Positions 15,550 through 24,431 are shown, numbered from the stretch's first letter. The stretch: DNA of 64,000 nucleotides from Paracoccaceae bacterium (GCA_019454225.1 CP075370.1:1664001-1728000); one strand, 5' to 3'. Notes: generated from the letters alone by a model not told the origin. Made by a program: numbers and translations.

Positions 15550-17706
15550 TCAGTTGCCCGTCGGCGACCAGTGCCAGGGCTCGCTCAGCGTCTTGGCGCC
15601 GTTCTTGCAGCCATAGGTGGCGCCAAGCGCCTGGAGGTCGGTGTTGGTCTCGTCGGTCGGGGTCGTGTCAATCTCGACGTCGTTGCCCTCGCCATCCTTG
15701 ATCTTCAGGGTTCCGGTCCAGCTGATGTTCATGTCGATCGCATTGCCGGTCAGGTGGTTCGACTTGCCCGGCTTGGCGACCTGCCCGGTCATCCCGAACG
15801 CATCATACATCTCCTTCGCGCCCTTCTTCGACGCCTCCTCGTCACCGTGGTCCCAGGTGATGTCCACCCCGTCGATCTTGGGAACGTCGGCCGCCTTCAT
15901 GCCCTTCACGCCGACCTGCCAGCAGTAGTACATGATCTCGGCCCGGGCCGCCGACCGCAGCGTGGCGGTGATCGAGACGGTGGCGCCGGCCGTTTCAAGC
16001 GCCTTGATGAACTTCACCACCTTGGGCTTGAAGGTCGATGACAGGTCATCGACGCTCTTGCTGTTGGGGTATTTCGACTGATTCGCGTTGAACCAGGCGC
16101 GCCCGCTCAGCGACTTGTCGTTGCCGCCCTCGGCCTTCTTTTCCTCGGGCTGTCCCTCGTCAAGGCCGGGCACCGAGCCCGGCGCCTCGCCCGTGCCGCC
16201 CGGCCCGGCATCGGGAACGGGCACGGAACCGGGTGCCTCGCCGGTGCCGCCCGGCCCCGTCTCGGCGGGGGGGGTGTCGCTTTCGGGCGCATCGCCCGTG
16301 CCACCGGCCGCCTTGCCGCCGGCGCCGGGCATGGCACCCGCCACCGCCTTGCCGCCCGCGCCGAGCAGACCGTCAACCGCCTCGCCGATCGCCCCGGCGG
16401 CACCTTCCGCGGCGCCCGCGATGCCGCCGATGATCTTGCCGGCCGCGCCCGCGATGCCGCCGAACATGCCACCCGCGGCCTCGAACGGGCTTGCCCCGGT
16501 GCCCGCACCGCCGTCGGGTGCCTTGCCCTCGCCGCCCGCGCTTTCCTTGTAGCCGGCATCCTTGCCATCGGGCCCGAGCATCTTGCCGACCGCCTCGCCG
16601 ATCGCCCCCGCGGCACCTTCCGCGGCGCCCGAGATCCCGCCGATGATCTTGCCGGCCGCGCCCGCGATGCCGCCCAGTGCGCCGCCCACGCCTTCAAACA
16701 GGTTGCCGCCCTGCGCGGCGGCCTCGCCCCCGGTGCCGCCCGGTGCCCCCTTGCCGTAATCGCCCGATGCCGCGCCCTTGGCGGCCGCGGCGCTTGCCGA
16801 TGATCCGCCGCCGTCCGACCCCTTGGCACTGCCCGTGCCGAAGGCTGCCGCCTTGCTGCCGTCGTCCCCTGCGGAACTGACCGGCCCGCTGCCCTTGGCG
16901 AATGCGCCCTTGCCGTCGCCAGCAAACGGATTTCCCTCGGCGCCGCCACCGAACATCGCGGCCTTGCCGCCGCCCATCTTGGCCGACTGGGCCACCGCAC
17001 CCCCGGCCGGGGCGGCCATCTTGCCGACCTTGATCAACTCGCCCGCGACGAACGTCCCCAGAAGCCGCAGGATCGGCATCGCCCGCGTCGGATCGGGCCC
17101 GTCCTTCGCATCGTGGAACATCTTGCCCAGCTGTTCGGCCTTGCGGGCGGCAGCGGGTGCGCCCTCGGCGACGATCCGGTCGAAATCGGCACTGATCGCG
17201 CCGAACTCCTTGTCAAGCTGCGCCCGAATCTGGTCGAGGTTCGGCATTGCGGCCGATGACCCCTCGGCCCCCCCGGCCGGACCATCCGGCGCGGCGGCGC
17301 CATCGGCCGCGGGTTCCTCGGCGTCGTCCTCCTCGGACTCTTCCTCGGTCTGGCCGCCGGGCAGCCGGAAGATGATCTTCATCGGCATCCCGGCTTCCTT
17401 GAGCGTCTTCTTCATCTGCTTCTTCAGCGCGCCCGGGATCTCTTCCTCGTCCAGCGACAGGTTCAGTTCCTTGCCGTTGATCGTCAGGCGCCCCGACACC
17501 GACTTGGCGCGCGAGATTCCCTCGTTCTTCTCCTTGGCCAGGTTCCACAGCGCGTTGCCCGACTTGCGCAGGTCGCCGACGATGGCCGCCCCGCCCTTGC
17601 CGACTGCGGCGACGAAGTTCAGTTCGCGTGACTTGCCCAGGCGGATGATGTCAGCCAGCGACAGGCCCTTTTCGTCCTTCGCATCGGCCTCGGGTTTCTT
17701 CGCCAT
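15550..17706 (-). CDS. Large leaderless protein with glycine-zipper repeats and C-terminal M15 (VanY-like) peptidase domain
   Basis: 718 residues; GGAGG five bases before the ATG fixes the start. Residues 1-118 form a small Lys-rich alpha/beta-looking domain (LADIIRLGKSRELNF; RLTINGKELNLSLDEEE) that I do not recognise. An acidic stretch follows, then a helical part at 155-240. A Gly/Ala/Pro-rich region has two near-identical 34-residue glycine-zipper segments (345-378 and 416-449) and a 13-residue repeat (484-496, 501-513). The C-terminal domain (about 533-718) has the M15 motif SNHLTGNAIDM with His651 and Asp658, then EPWHW with Glu709 and His712, and an LRS at 583. It should cut peptidoglycan peptides. 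There is no signal peptide. Confidence 0.7.
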   Translation of the reverse strand: MAKKPEADAKDEKGLSLADIIRLGKSRELNFVAAVGKGGAAIVGDLRKSGNALWNLAKEKNEGISRAKSVSGRLTINGKELNLSLDEEEIPGALKKQMKKTLKEAGMPMKIIFRLPGGQTEEESEEDDAEEPAADGAAAPDGPAGGAEGSSAAMPNLDQIRAQLDKEFGAISADFDRIVAEGAPAAARKAEQLGKMFHDAKDGPDPTRAMPILRLLGTFVAGELIKVGKMAAPAGGAVAQSAKMGGGKAAMFGGGAEGNPFAGDGKGAFAKGSGPVSSAGDDGSKAAAFGTGSAKGSDGGGSSASAAAAKGAASGDYGKGAPGGTGGEAAAQGGNLFEGVGGALGGIAGAAGKIIGGISGAAEGAAGAIGEAVGKMLGPDGKDAGYKESAGGEGKAPDGGAGTGASPFEAAGGMFGGIAGAAGKIIGGIAGAAEGAAGAIGEAVDGLLGAGGKAVAGAMPGAGGKAAGGTGDAPESDTPPAETGPGGTGEAPGSVPVPDAGPGGTGEAPGSVPGLDEGQPEEKKAEGGNDKSLSGRAWFNANQSKYPNSKSVDDLSSTFKPKVVKFIKALETAGATVSITATLRSAARAEIMYYCWQVGVKGMKAADVPKIDGVDITWDHGDEEASKKGAKEMYDAFGMTGQVAKPGKSNHLTGNAIDMNISWTGTLKIKDGEGNDVEIDTTPTDETNTDLQALGATYGCKNGAKTLSEPWHWSPTGN

Positions 17707-17915
17707 CAATACCTCCGTCAATCACGCCCGGCATCGTGGGCCGTGCCGAAACGCCCGTCTTCCTGGACGCCTGTCTTCCTGAAATCCGTTCGGGCGAAAA
17801 ACTGCCCTGCAAGTCGCCGGTATCATGAAACCGCCGGTTCGCATATCAAAAATGGTCATCTGTCAGAAAGCCTTACCCCGGGACCGCGCGCGGCGGACCC
17901 GGGGCAGGGGATGGG

Positions 17916-18953
17916 TCAGCCGAAGCGGTAGGGGCGGCCCGCCTTCTGCATCTGGTCGTTGTAGGTCTTGATGATCTCGACCACCTTGGCCTTGGTCGGG
18001 CTCTCGGCCGCGATCTCGTCCCAGAACTTCACCGCCGCCGCCTCGACCGTCGCCCATTCGGCATCGGGGATCGTGGTCAGTTGCAGCTTCGGCCCGTTCA
18101 CCCGCAGGTTCGCCTCGCCGCCCCAGTACCAGTGCTGGCGGTAATAGTGCGACTGCTCGAAACACACCCGCATCAGCGTCTGCAGGTTTTCCGGCAGCTC
18201 GTTCCAGCGGTCCATGTTGGCAAAGAAATGCCCGATCCAGGCGCCCGAGATGTTGTTCGTCAGGAAGTAGTTGGTCACGTTCGACCAGCCCACCGTGTAG
18301 ACCTCGGTGATCCCCGACCAGGCGATGCCGTCCAGTTCGCCGGTCTGCACCGCGACCTCGATATCCTCCCAGGGCAGGGTCACGGGGACGACGCCGAACT
18401 GGCTCAGGAACCGGCCCGCTGTGGGGAAGGTGAACACCCGCTTGCCCTGAAGGTCGGCAAGGCTGTTGATCGGGTCCTTGGTCGAGAAATGGCAGGGGTC
18501 CCAGGCCCCGGCCGAGATGTGCTTGACGCCCACCTTGGAGTATTCCTCGTCCCAGATCTCGTTCAGGCCGTACTGGTTGAACAGCACCGGCACATCCAGG
18601 CTGTAGCGCAGGCCCAGCGGGAAATAGCCGCCGAACACCGTCACCTCGGTCGGGCTGGCCATGCTGTCGTCATCCGACTGCACCGCGTCGATGGTGCCGC
18701 GCTGCATCGCCTGGAACAGCTCGCCCGTGGGAACCAGCTGATCGGCGAAATACAGTTCGATCTCCATCTGGCCGGCGGCGATCTTGTTGAAGTTGTCGAT
18801 GGCGGGCTTCACCACCTGCTCGCCCAGGGCCGCCCCCGCATAGGTCTGCAACCGCCAGCGGATCGGTGCCTGGCCCAGAACCGCAGGCGCCGCCAGCGTC
18901 GTCGCCCCCGCCGCAAGCGCGCCGGTCGTGAGGAACTTCCGTCTTGTCGTCAT
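17916..18953 (-). CDS. TRAP transporter substrate-binding protein (DctP family)
   Basis: 345 residues. A Tat signal (TTRRKFLTTG, then an Ala-rich core ending near LGQA) sends it to the periplasm folded. The DctP/TakP features are FNKIAAGQMEIELYF, TGELFQAMQRGTIDAV, GKRVFTFPTAGRFL and a VQTGELDGIAWSG segment. It captures an organic acid-like solute. TakP-type proteins bind 2-oxo acids, but the ligand here is not provable. It is the last gene of a dctQ-dctM-dctP run, 49 bases after dctM. Confidence 0.9.
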   Translation of the reverse strand: MTTRRKFLTTGALAAGATTLAAPAVLGQAPIRWRLQTYAGAALGEQVVKPAIDNFNKIAAGQMEIELYFADQLVPTGELFQAMQRGTIDAVQSDDDSMASPTEVTVFGGYFPLGLRYSLDVPVLFNQYGLNEIWDEEYSKVGVKHISAGAWDPCHFSTKDPINSLADLQGKRVFTFPTAGRFLSQFGVVPVTLPWEDIEVAVQTGELDGIAWSGITEVYTVGWSNVTNYFLTNNISGAWIGHFFANMDRWNELPENLQTLMRVCFEQSHYYRQHWYWGGEANLRVNGPKLQLTTIPDAEWATVEAAAVKFWDEIAAESPTKAKVVEIIKTYNDQMQKAGRPYRFG

Positions 18954-19002
18954 GTCGGTCTCTCCTTGTTGTTGGGGGGGCGGTTTGGCCGCCCCTCGGT
19001 CG

Positions 19003-20325
19003 TCACTTGAATTGCGCGGGCAGCCACAGCGCGATCTCGGGAAAGGCCATGACCGTCGCAAGCGCCACCACCATCACCCCCACGAAGGGCACGATGGACC
19101 GGTAGATGTCGGCCAGGCTGACCTCTTTCGGGGCCATGGCGCGCATCAGGAACAGGTTGTAGCCGAAGGGCGGCGTCATGTAGGCGATCTGGCAGGTGAT
19201 GGTGTAGAGCACACCATACCACACAAGGTCGAATTCCAGCGCCCGCACCAGCGGCACATAGAGCGGCGCCACGATCACCAGCATCGCGGTGTCGTCGAGG
19301 AACGTGCCCATCAGGATGAAGGACAGCTGCATCAGGATCAGCACTTCCCACCGCGACAGGTGCATCTGGTCCAGGAACAGCCCCTTCACCGCATCCACCG
19401 CCCGCAGCCCGTCGAACACCGCGCCAAAGGCCAGCGCGGCCAGGATGATCCACAGGAACATGCAGGAAATCGCCAGCGTCTGCCGCGTCGCCGTCTCGAA
19501 CACCGCGCGGGTCATCCGGCCCTTCACCACCGCCACCAGCAGCGCCGACAGCGCCCCGATGACCGAGCTTTCCACAAGCCGCGTGTAGCCGGTGACGAAG
19601 GGCACCATCATCGCCAGGAATATTCCCAGCGGCAGCAGCCCCGCCGTCAGCAGCCGCCATTTCTCGGCCCGCGTGACCCTGGCGCGCTCCTCGGGTGCCA
19701 GCACGGGCCCGAGCGCCGGGTTCAGCCGGCAGCGCAGCCAGATGTATCCCACGAACATCGCGGCCATCATCAGCCCCGGCAGGATGCCCGCCAGCCACAG
19801 GTCAGCCACCGACTGCCGCGCGATCAGGGCGTAGAGCACCAGTACGACCGACGGCGGGATCAGGATGCCAAGGCTCGCCCCGGCCTGGATCACCCCGGTG
19901 ACCATCCGCTTGTCATAGTTGCGCTTCAGCAGCTCGGGCAGGGCGATCGTCGCGCCGATCGCCATTCCCGCCACCGAAAGCCCGTTCATCGCCGAGATCA
20001 GCACCATCAGGAAGATCGTGCCGATGGCCAGCCCGCCCGGAACCGGCCCGAACCACACATGGAACATCCGGTACAGGTCATCCGCCAGGCGGCTTTCCGA
20101 CAGGACATAGCCCATGAAGATGAACATCGGCAGCGTCAGCAGCGGGAACCAGTTCATCACCTTCAGCGTCTGCGCGAAGGCCAGGTCATAGCCGCCGCGT
20201 TCCCCCCACAGCAGCAGCGCCGCGGCCACCGCCACGAAGCCGATGATCCCGAACATCCGCTGCCCGGTCATCAGCATGACCAGCATCGAGGTGAACATCA
20301 GGGCCGCAATCCAGTCGTAGCTCAA
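19003..20325 (-). CDS. TRAP transporter large permease (DctM)
   Basis: 440 residues with about twelve membrane segments. It is the ion-coupled transport subunit, with ISAMNGLSVAGMAIGA, a GASLGILIPPSVVLVLYAL core and MGTFLDDTAMLVI. The proposed start is TTG at 20325, overlapping the small permease stop by four bases (TTGA). The first in-frame ATG downstream would remove the opening residues of helix 1. Confidence 0.92.
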   Translation of the reverse strand: MSYDWIAALMFTSMLVMLMTGQRMFGIIGFVAVAAALLLWGERGGYDLAFAQTLKVMNWFPLLTLPMFIFMGYVLSESRLADDLYRMFHVWFGPVPGGLAIGTIFLMVLISAMNGLSVAGMAIGATIALPELLKRNYDKRMVTGVIQAGASLGILIPPSVVLVLYALIARQSVADLWLAGILPGLMMAAMFVGYIWLRCRLNPALGPVLAPEERARVTRAEKWRLLTAGLLPLGIFLAMMVPFVTGYTRLVESSVIGALSALLVAVVKGRMTRAVFETATRQTLAISCMFLWIILAALAFGAVFDGLRAVDAVKGLFLDQMHLSRWEVLILMQLSFILMGTFLDDTAMLVIVAPLYVPLVRALEFDLVWYGVLYTITCQIAYMTPPFGYNLFLMRAMAPKEVSLADIYRSIVPFVGVMVVALATVMAFPEIALWLPAQFK

Positions 20326-20891
20326 ATGCCGCGCTCCGGTATCTGGACGCCCCGCAGCCGCGCGACATCGCGGATCAGGAAGCAGACGGCCTGCAGGATC
20401 ATCATCACGATCCCGATCACCATGACGATCTTCACGGGCGCCATGTAGGGCCGCCACAGGCCCGACCGCCGCTCGCCGTATTGCAGGGCGTATTGCACGC
20501 TCTCGACGCCGCCCCACAGCAGCACGGCCAGGTAGAACAGCAGCGCAAGGATCGTGATGCTGTCCACCATGGCCTTGGTGCGGGGCGACCAGGCGGAATA
20601 GAACACGTCCATCCGTACCGCGCTGCCCAGCTGCATCGCATAGGCGCCACCCAGCATGAAATAACCCATCAGCAGGAACTGGCCCGTCTCGTCGGTCCAG
20701 ACCTGCGGCACCCAGACCGCCCGGCTCACCGCACCCCACAGCATCACCGCCATCAGCGCGAACAGCAGATACATCGCCCCGCGTCCGACAGCGCGGTTCA
20801 GCGCCTCGACAAGGCGGACAAAGGCGATAAGGGCGGCTGGCATGGCCGGACCGGGTGGCTCCTCGTTCCCTGCGGGTTGACCCCGGGGCAT
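20322..20891 (-). CDS. TRAP transporter small permease (DctQ)
   Basis: 189 residues with four membrane helices. The features are RAVGRGAMYLLFALMAVMLWGAVSR, WTDETGQFLLMGYFMLGGAYAMQ, AVRMDVFYSAW and a final hydrophobic segment. The start at 20891 is preferred because AGAAGG lies nine bases upstream. The shorter start at 20843 also fits the family. First gene of the TRAP operon. Confidence 0.88.
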   Translation of the reverse strand: MPRGQPAGNEEPPGPAMPAALIAFVRLVEALNRAVGRGAMYLLFALMAVMLWGAVSRAVWVPQVWTDETGQFLLMGYFMLGGAYAMQLGSAVRMDVFYSAWSPRTKAMVDSITILALLFYLAVLLWGGVESVQYALQYGERRSGLWRPYMAPVKIVMVIGIVMMILQAVCFLIRDVARLRGVQIPERGI

Positions 20892-21065
20892 GGCCCGGCG
20901 CCTTCTTGTTTCGTTATTGCCAGATTGGACAAGCGTTTGTGCGCTGACAAGCCCCCCTGACCTGACCTTTGCGGCAGGTCGGTCCAGCCATCGCCGGGCG
21001 CCCCCGCCTGCTGAAAACGCAGGCATCCGCCACCGGAACGCGGCCGGTGCCGCCGCGCACGGCGG

Positions 21066-21302
21066 TCACCCGTCGCCCTGCGCCGCAAGCCGGGCATGCA
21101 ACTGCCCGGCCGTCACGATGCCCGCGTCCAGCGTGTCGACGTCGATATCGATCCCGCAGGTCTCTTCCAGATCCATGATGAACTCGGTAAACCGCAAGGA
21201 CGACAGGTCGATCCCGCCGTCGAACAGCGCATCGTCCGCACGAACCTCGGATCGGCGGGCGTGCCGGGCCAGAAGCCGGAGGAATTGGTCGAGTGGCAGC
21301 AT
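21066..21302 (-). CDS. Acyl carrier protein
   Basis: 78 residues, acidic, with the four-helix ACP pattern. The phosphopantetheine site reads GGIDLSSLRFTEFIMDLEE. Ser35 aligns with the Ser of the DSL motif and the preceding Asp is replaced by Ser. It is not the housekeeping AcpP but a specialised carrier. Its ATG lies inside the 5' end of the gene on the other strand. The partner genes are the divergent acyltransferase-like and LnmK-like genes. The TRAP operon starts about 174 bases downstream on the same strand. Confidence 0.85.
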   Translation of the reverse strand: MLPLDQFLRLLARHARRSEVRADDALFDGGIDLSSLRFTEFIMDLEETCGIDIDVDTLDAGIVTAGQLHARLAAQGDG

Positions 21303-22600
21303 GGCAGGCCCTGCGCAGGTTGATCGGTCGGCGGGATGCCGCACCGGCCGATCCGACCCCGGCAACGGCGCCGGGTCAAGGGGTGCCAGATCGGGGGGCG
21401 CCAGATCAGGGGGCGCCAGATCGGGGGGCCCCGGTGCCATCCGGGGCCGACACCGCACGCGCCGCCATGGTGGCCGAATGCCGCAGGCTGCTGGACGCAG
21501 GGCAGGCGCGCGCCGCCTATGACCTGTCGCGCAGCGCGGCACCCGGCGACTACTGGGCGGCGGGCCTTGCGGCGCTGCGGCTGCGGGCGGCTGCGGGCCT
21601 GCATGATCGCCCGCTGCTGCTGGCCGAGGAACAGGCGCTGCGCGACCGGATGGGCGACGACCCCGAGCTTCGCCGTCTGGCCCTGCGCATCAACGCCACC
21701 TGCAGGCTGCCCGCGCGGATCGGCGATTTCCTCTGGGCCTGGGGCCCGCCCCGCGCCCGGATCGAGGATCATCTGGCAGACCTCGCCGACACGCAGGGCT
21801 TCGCGATGCAGCCCGCGCTTGGCCCGCGCCTGCATGCGTTGCGCGGCGGCGGGCCGGATCGCGCCGAATTCGTCGCCCGCTTTGCCACGGGCGCGGCCCT
21901 GCGTGCCCTGCTGTCGCATGTCGGCCGGCTGGAGGAAACCCTGCGCGGGGCCGACCGCCCGCTGACCGAGGACGAACACGCGGTGATCGCGCTTCACGCG
22001 CAGGAGGCGCGCATCGTGCCGCCGATTGACCTGTCGCCGGTTCTGGCGGCGCAGGCCGAGGGGCGGTCTGTCGTGATCGCCGCCGCGCATCTGGACATGC
22101 CCGGCCGGTTCAACTGGGTGGACGGCGGCGTTCGCCTGCCCCGCGCCAGGGTGCGCCGCCGCCCGCTGACCCCGGCCGAGGCGCGCACGCTCGACATCTC
22201 GACCGTGCAGCCCGATCTCGCGCTGCGCTATCTGAAGCTGGTCAAGGCGATGCGCCGCACGCCGCATTTCGTGGAAATCTATCCCGATGCGGCGGACGGC
22301 GGCGAAATCGCCACCGGCACGCTGGCGGGGCATCCGTTCCGCATCGGCCGGGGGGCGGCCCATCTGGCGTTCCAGTCGCGTGCCGCACCCTTCTTTCCCG
22401 CCTGCGGCTGGGATGGCGCCCGGTTCGTCCGCCGCCTGATCCCGGGGCCCCGGGCCGAAGCCGGCATGGCGCCGGACGACTATGACGCCGCCTTCACGGC
22501 GTTCTACACCGGATGCCTGTCCGACATGCTGACGGGGCCGCCCGAGGCGATTTCGGGCGTGCTGCTGCATCTGCCCGCGCCCGGCAGGCCCGCCCCGTGA
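21293..22600 (+). CDS. Possible LPLAT-type acyltransferase, tied to ACP and LnmK-like genes
   Basis: 435 residues from a GTG with GGAGGA nine bases upstream. The first 55 residues are Pro/Gly rich and include a 15-base tandem repeat. The middle (about 255-380) has GRSVVIAAAHLDMPG and FRIGRGAAHLAFQSRAAPFFPACGW, which resemble the HLGNWE and RKTGAPLVPVF blocks of LpxL-like acyltransferases. The acidic residue normally five after the His is missing here (His266, Gly271), so activity or family is uncertain. No signal peptide or strong membrane segment is seen. The stop overlaps the next gene by GTGA. The assignment is tentative. Confidence 0.5.
   Translation: MAAWQALRRLIGRRDAAPADPTPATAPGQGVPDRGAPDQGAPDRGAPVPSGADTARAAMVAECRRLLDAGQARAAYDLSRSAAPGDYWAAGLAALRLRAAAGLHDRPLLLAEEQALRDRMGDDPELRRLALRINATCRLPARIGDFLWAWGPPRARIEDHLADLADTQGFAMQPALGPRLHALRGGGPDRAEFVARFATGAALRALLSHVGRLEETLRGADRPLTEDEHAVIALHAQEARIVPPIDLSPVLAAQAEGRSVVIAAAHLDMPGRFNWVDGGVRLPRARVRRRPLTPAEARTLDISTVQPDLALRYLKLVKAMRRTPHFVEIYPDAADGGEIATGTLAGHPFRIGRGAAHLAFQSRAAPFFPACGWDGARFVRRLIPGPRAEAGMAPDDYDAAFTAFYTGCLSDMLTGPPEAISGVLLHLPAPGRPAP
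21385..21429 (+). repeat. Three 15-base tandem repeats in frame
   Basis: Unit GCCAGATCGGGGGGC occurs three times end to end, the middle copy with one change (A for G). It lies in the proline-rich N-terminus of the acyltransferase-like gene and encodes a five-residue P-D-R/Q-G-A repeat. Copy-number change would keep the frame. Confidence 0.85.
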
Positions 22601-23370
22601 CGCCCGCCCGCATCACCCGCCACGTCGCCGGAATGCCGCATCTCGGCCCGGTCGGCCTGTCCGAGGACTGGGCGCTGACCATGGCCTGCGACCAGCACTG
22701 GCAGCTTCTGGCGGAAAGCATGGGCATCCGCCCCTCGTGCTGGCGCGACAGCACGGGCGAACGGGTCTATGCCGCCGTGGTCTGGCTGGCCTTCCGTGAC
22801 GATCCCGCATTCCCGCTGGCCGAGGACGACCCCTTCACCCTGCACACCGCGCTGACCGCGATCCGCAAGCCCTATGCCCTGTCGGCCACGCGCATCGACT
22901 GGGGCCGGGGCGCGGGTGCCGAGGTGCGGCTGCTGACCGGCTTCGTCCGGCGCGAGGCGCGCGGCACCAACAAGAAGTTCGCCACCGTCCGCGACATCTG
23001 GACCGCCCCCGACCATGGTGCCGACGCGGTCGAGGCGCTGCTCGACGCGCATCACCGGGCCAAGTCGGCCCCGCGGCCCGCCACGGTCACGCATCGCCAC
23101 CGTGTCTGCCGCCTGACCGACTTCAACGCCGCCGACCTGTTCTATTTCCGCAACTTCGCCCGGCTGGTGCGGGTGGCCGAGGCGATGGAGGCCGTGCCCC
23201 GGCCGGTCGCGCGCGAGGGGTTCCTCTACGGCAATGCCGAGGACGGCCAGACGCTCGAGGTGCGCCTCGACCCCCGCGACGGCGGCATGGCTGCGGCGAT
23301 AACCGCCGATGACGGGCGCTGCCTGTTTCGGGGCCTGTCACATTCGGCGCCCGGGGATCACCGCCCCTGA
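22597..23370 (+). CDS. LnmK-like / Pnap_2097-type biosynthetic protein (hot-dog fold)
   Basis: 257 residues. The N-terminal motif MPHLGPVGLSEDWALTMACDQHW (13-35) is the hallmark of the LnmK/Pnap_2097 group, usually found beside an ACP. LnmK itself is a bifunctional acyltransferase/decarboxylase that turns methylmalonyl-CoA into propionyl-ACP through an acylated Tyr. Tyr58 in GERVYAAVVWLAF is a plausible equivalent. The second half (HRVCRLTDFNAADLFYFRNFARL) repeats a hot-dog-like pattern. The GTG start overlaps the upstream stop by four bases. The product is unknown. Confidence 0.7.
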   Translation: MTPARITRHVAGMPHLGPVGLSEDWALTMACDQHWQLLAESMGIRPSCWRDSTGERVYAAVVWLAFRDDPAFPLAEDDPFTLHTALTAIRKPYALSATRIDWGRGAGAEVRLLTGFVRREARGTNKKFATVRDIWTAPDHGADAVEALLDAHHRAKSAPRPATVTHRHRVCRLTDFNAADLFYFRNFARLVRVAEAMEAVPRPVAREGFLYGNAEDGQTLEVRLDPRDGGMAAAITADDGRCLFRGLSHSAPGDHRP

Positions 23371-23458
23371 CATCCGCGTGAAAGTCCTGTCACGCCACTG
23401 GTCCCGCGACGGAACCCGGCGCATCCTTCGTTAGGACAAAAGCAACCGGCGCATCATC

Positions 23459-23487
23459 TTGTGATGTTACGCCGCGATACATAGATA
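23459..23487 (+). promoter_or_regulatory. Candidate rpoH promoter
   Basis: TTGTGA (23459-23464), 17 bases, then TAGATA (23482-23487), ending 42 bases before the rpoH ATG. It fits a housekeeping-sigma promoter. The 159-base gap after the LnmK-like gene shows that rpoH is a separate unit. Confidence 0.45.
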
Positions 23488-23529
23488 GACCGCGCTTCGG
23501 GGCAGGAGCCCCGGCGGCAGGAGGCCATG

Positions 23530-24423
23530 ATGAGCACCTATGCGAACCTTCCCGCGCCCAGCCCGGAACAGGGGCTGAACCGGTATCTCCAGGAAATCCG
23601 CAAGTTCCCGCTGCTGGAACCCGAACAGGAATACATGCTCGCCAAACGCTGGGTCGACCATCAGGACGCCGGCGCCGCGCACCAGCTTGTCACCAGCCAC
23701 CTGCGGCTCGCCGCCAAGATCGCCATGGGCTATCGCGGCTACGGCCTGCCGCAGGCCGAGGTGATTTCCGAGGCGAACGTCGGCCTGATGCAGGCGGTCA
23801 AGCGCTTCGATCCCGAACGCGGGTTCCGCCTGGCCACCTATGCGATGTGGTGGATCCGCGCCTCGATCCAGGAATACATCCTGCGGTCCTGGAGCCTGGT
23901 GAAGCTCGGCACGACCAGTGCCCAGAAAAAGCTGTTCTTCAACCTGCGCAAGGCCAAGGCCAAGGTCGGCGCGCTCGAGGAAGGCGATCTGCGCCCCGAG
24001 AACGTGGCCCAGATCGCCAAGGACCTGTCGGTTTCGGAGGATGAGGTCATCGCGATGAACCGGCGCCTCTCGGGGTCGGACGCCTCGCTGAACGCCACCG
24101 TCGGGTCCGAGGATGGCGGATCGCAGTGGCAGGACTGGCTGGAAGACGAAGACAGCGACCAGGCCGCCGACTATGCCGAGCGGGACGAGCTTGAAGCCCG
24201 CCGCGCCCTGCTCGTGCAGGCCATGTCGGTCCTGAACGACCGCGAAAAGGACATCCTCGTGCAGCGCCGCCTGTCCGACGCACCGGTGACGCTGGAGGAA
24301 CTGTCGGAAAGCTACGGCGTCAGCCGCGAGCGGATCCGGCAGATCGAGGTGCGCGCCTTCGAAAAGCTGCAGGGCAAGATGCGCGACCTGGCGCGCGGAA
24401 AGGGAATGCTGATTCCCGCCTGA
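23530..24423 (+). CDS. rpoH: RNA polymerase sigma factor RpoH (sigma-32)
   Basis: 297 residues. It directs heat-shock transcription. Region 1.2/2.1 begins GLNRYLQEIRKFPLL, region 2.4 is ATYAMWWIRASIQEYILRSW, the RpoH-specific box is QKKLFFNLRKAKAK, and region 4.2 contains ELSESYGVSRERIRQIEVRAFEKLQ. The ATG at 23530 is five bases from AGGAGG; another ATG one codon earlier is too close. Rhodobacteraceae often carry two rpoH genes; which paralog this is cannot be told here. Confidence 0.96.
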   Translation: MSTYANLPAPSPEQGLNRYLQEIRKFPLLEPEQEYMLAKRWVDHQDAGAAHQLVTSHLRLAAKIAMGYRGYGLPQAEVISEANVGLMQAVKRFDPERGFRLATYAMWWIRASIQEYILRSWSLVKLGTTSAQKKLFFNLRKAKAKVGALEEGDLRPENVAQIAKDLSVSEDEVIAMNRRLSGSDASLNATVGSEDGGSQWQDWLEDEDSDQAADYAERDELEARRALLVQAMSVLNDREKDILVQRRLSDAPVTLEELSESYGVSRERIRQIEVRAFEKLQGKMRDLARGKGMLIPA

Positions 24424-24431
24424 GATCGGCA

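Noticed and set aside
20892-21065. 174-base gap between the TRAP operon and the ACP gene examined for a riboswitch or tRNA
   Set aside because: No cloverleaf, long pairing or known aptamer core was seen.
23411-23432. GGAAC and CGTT resembling an EcfG general-stress promoter upstream of rpoH
   Set aside because: The spacer is 13 bases, not the 16-17 expected.
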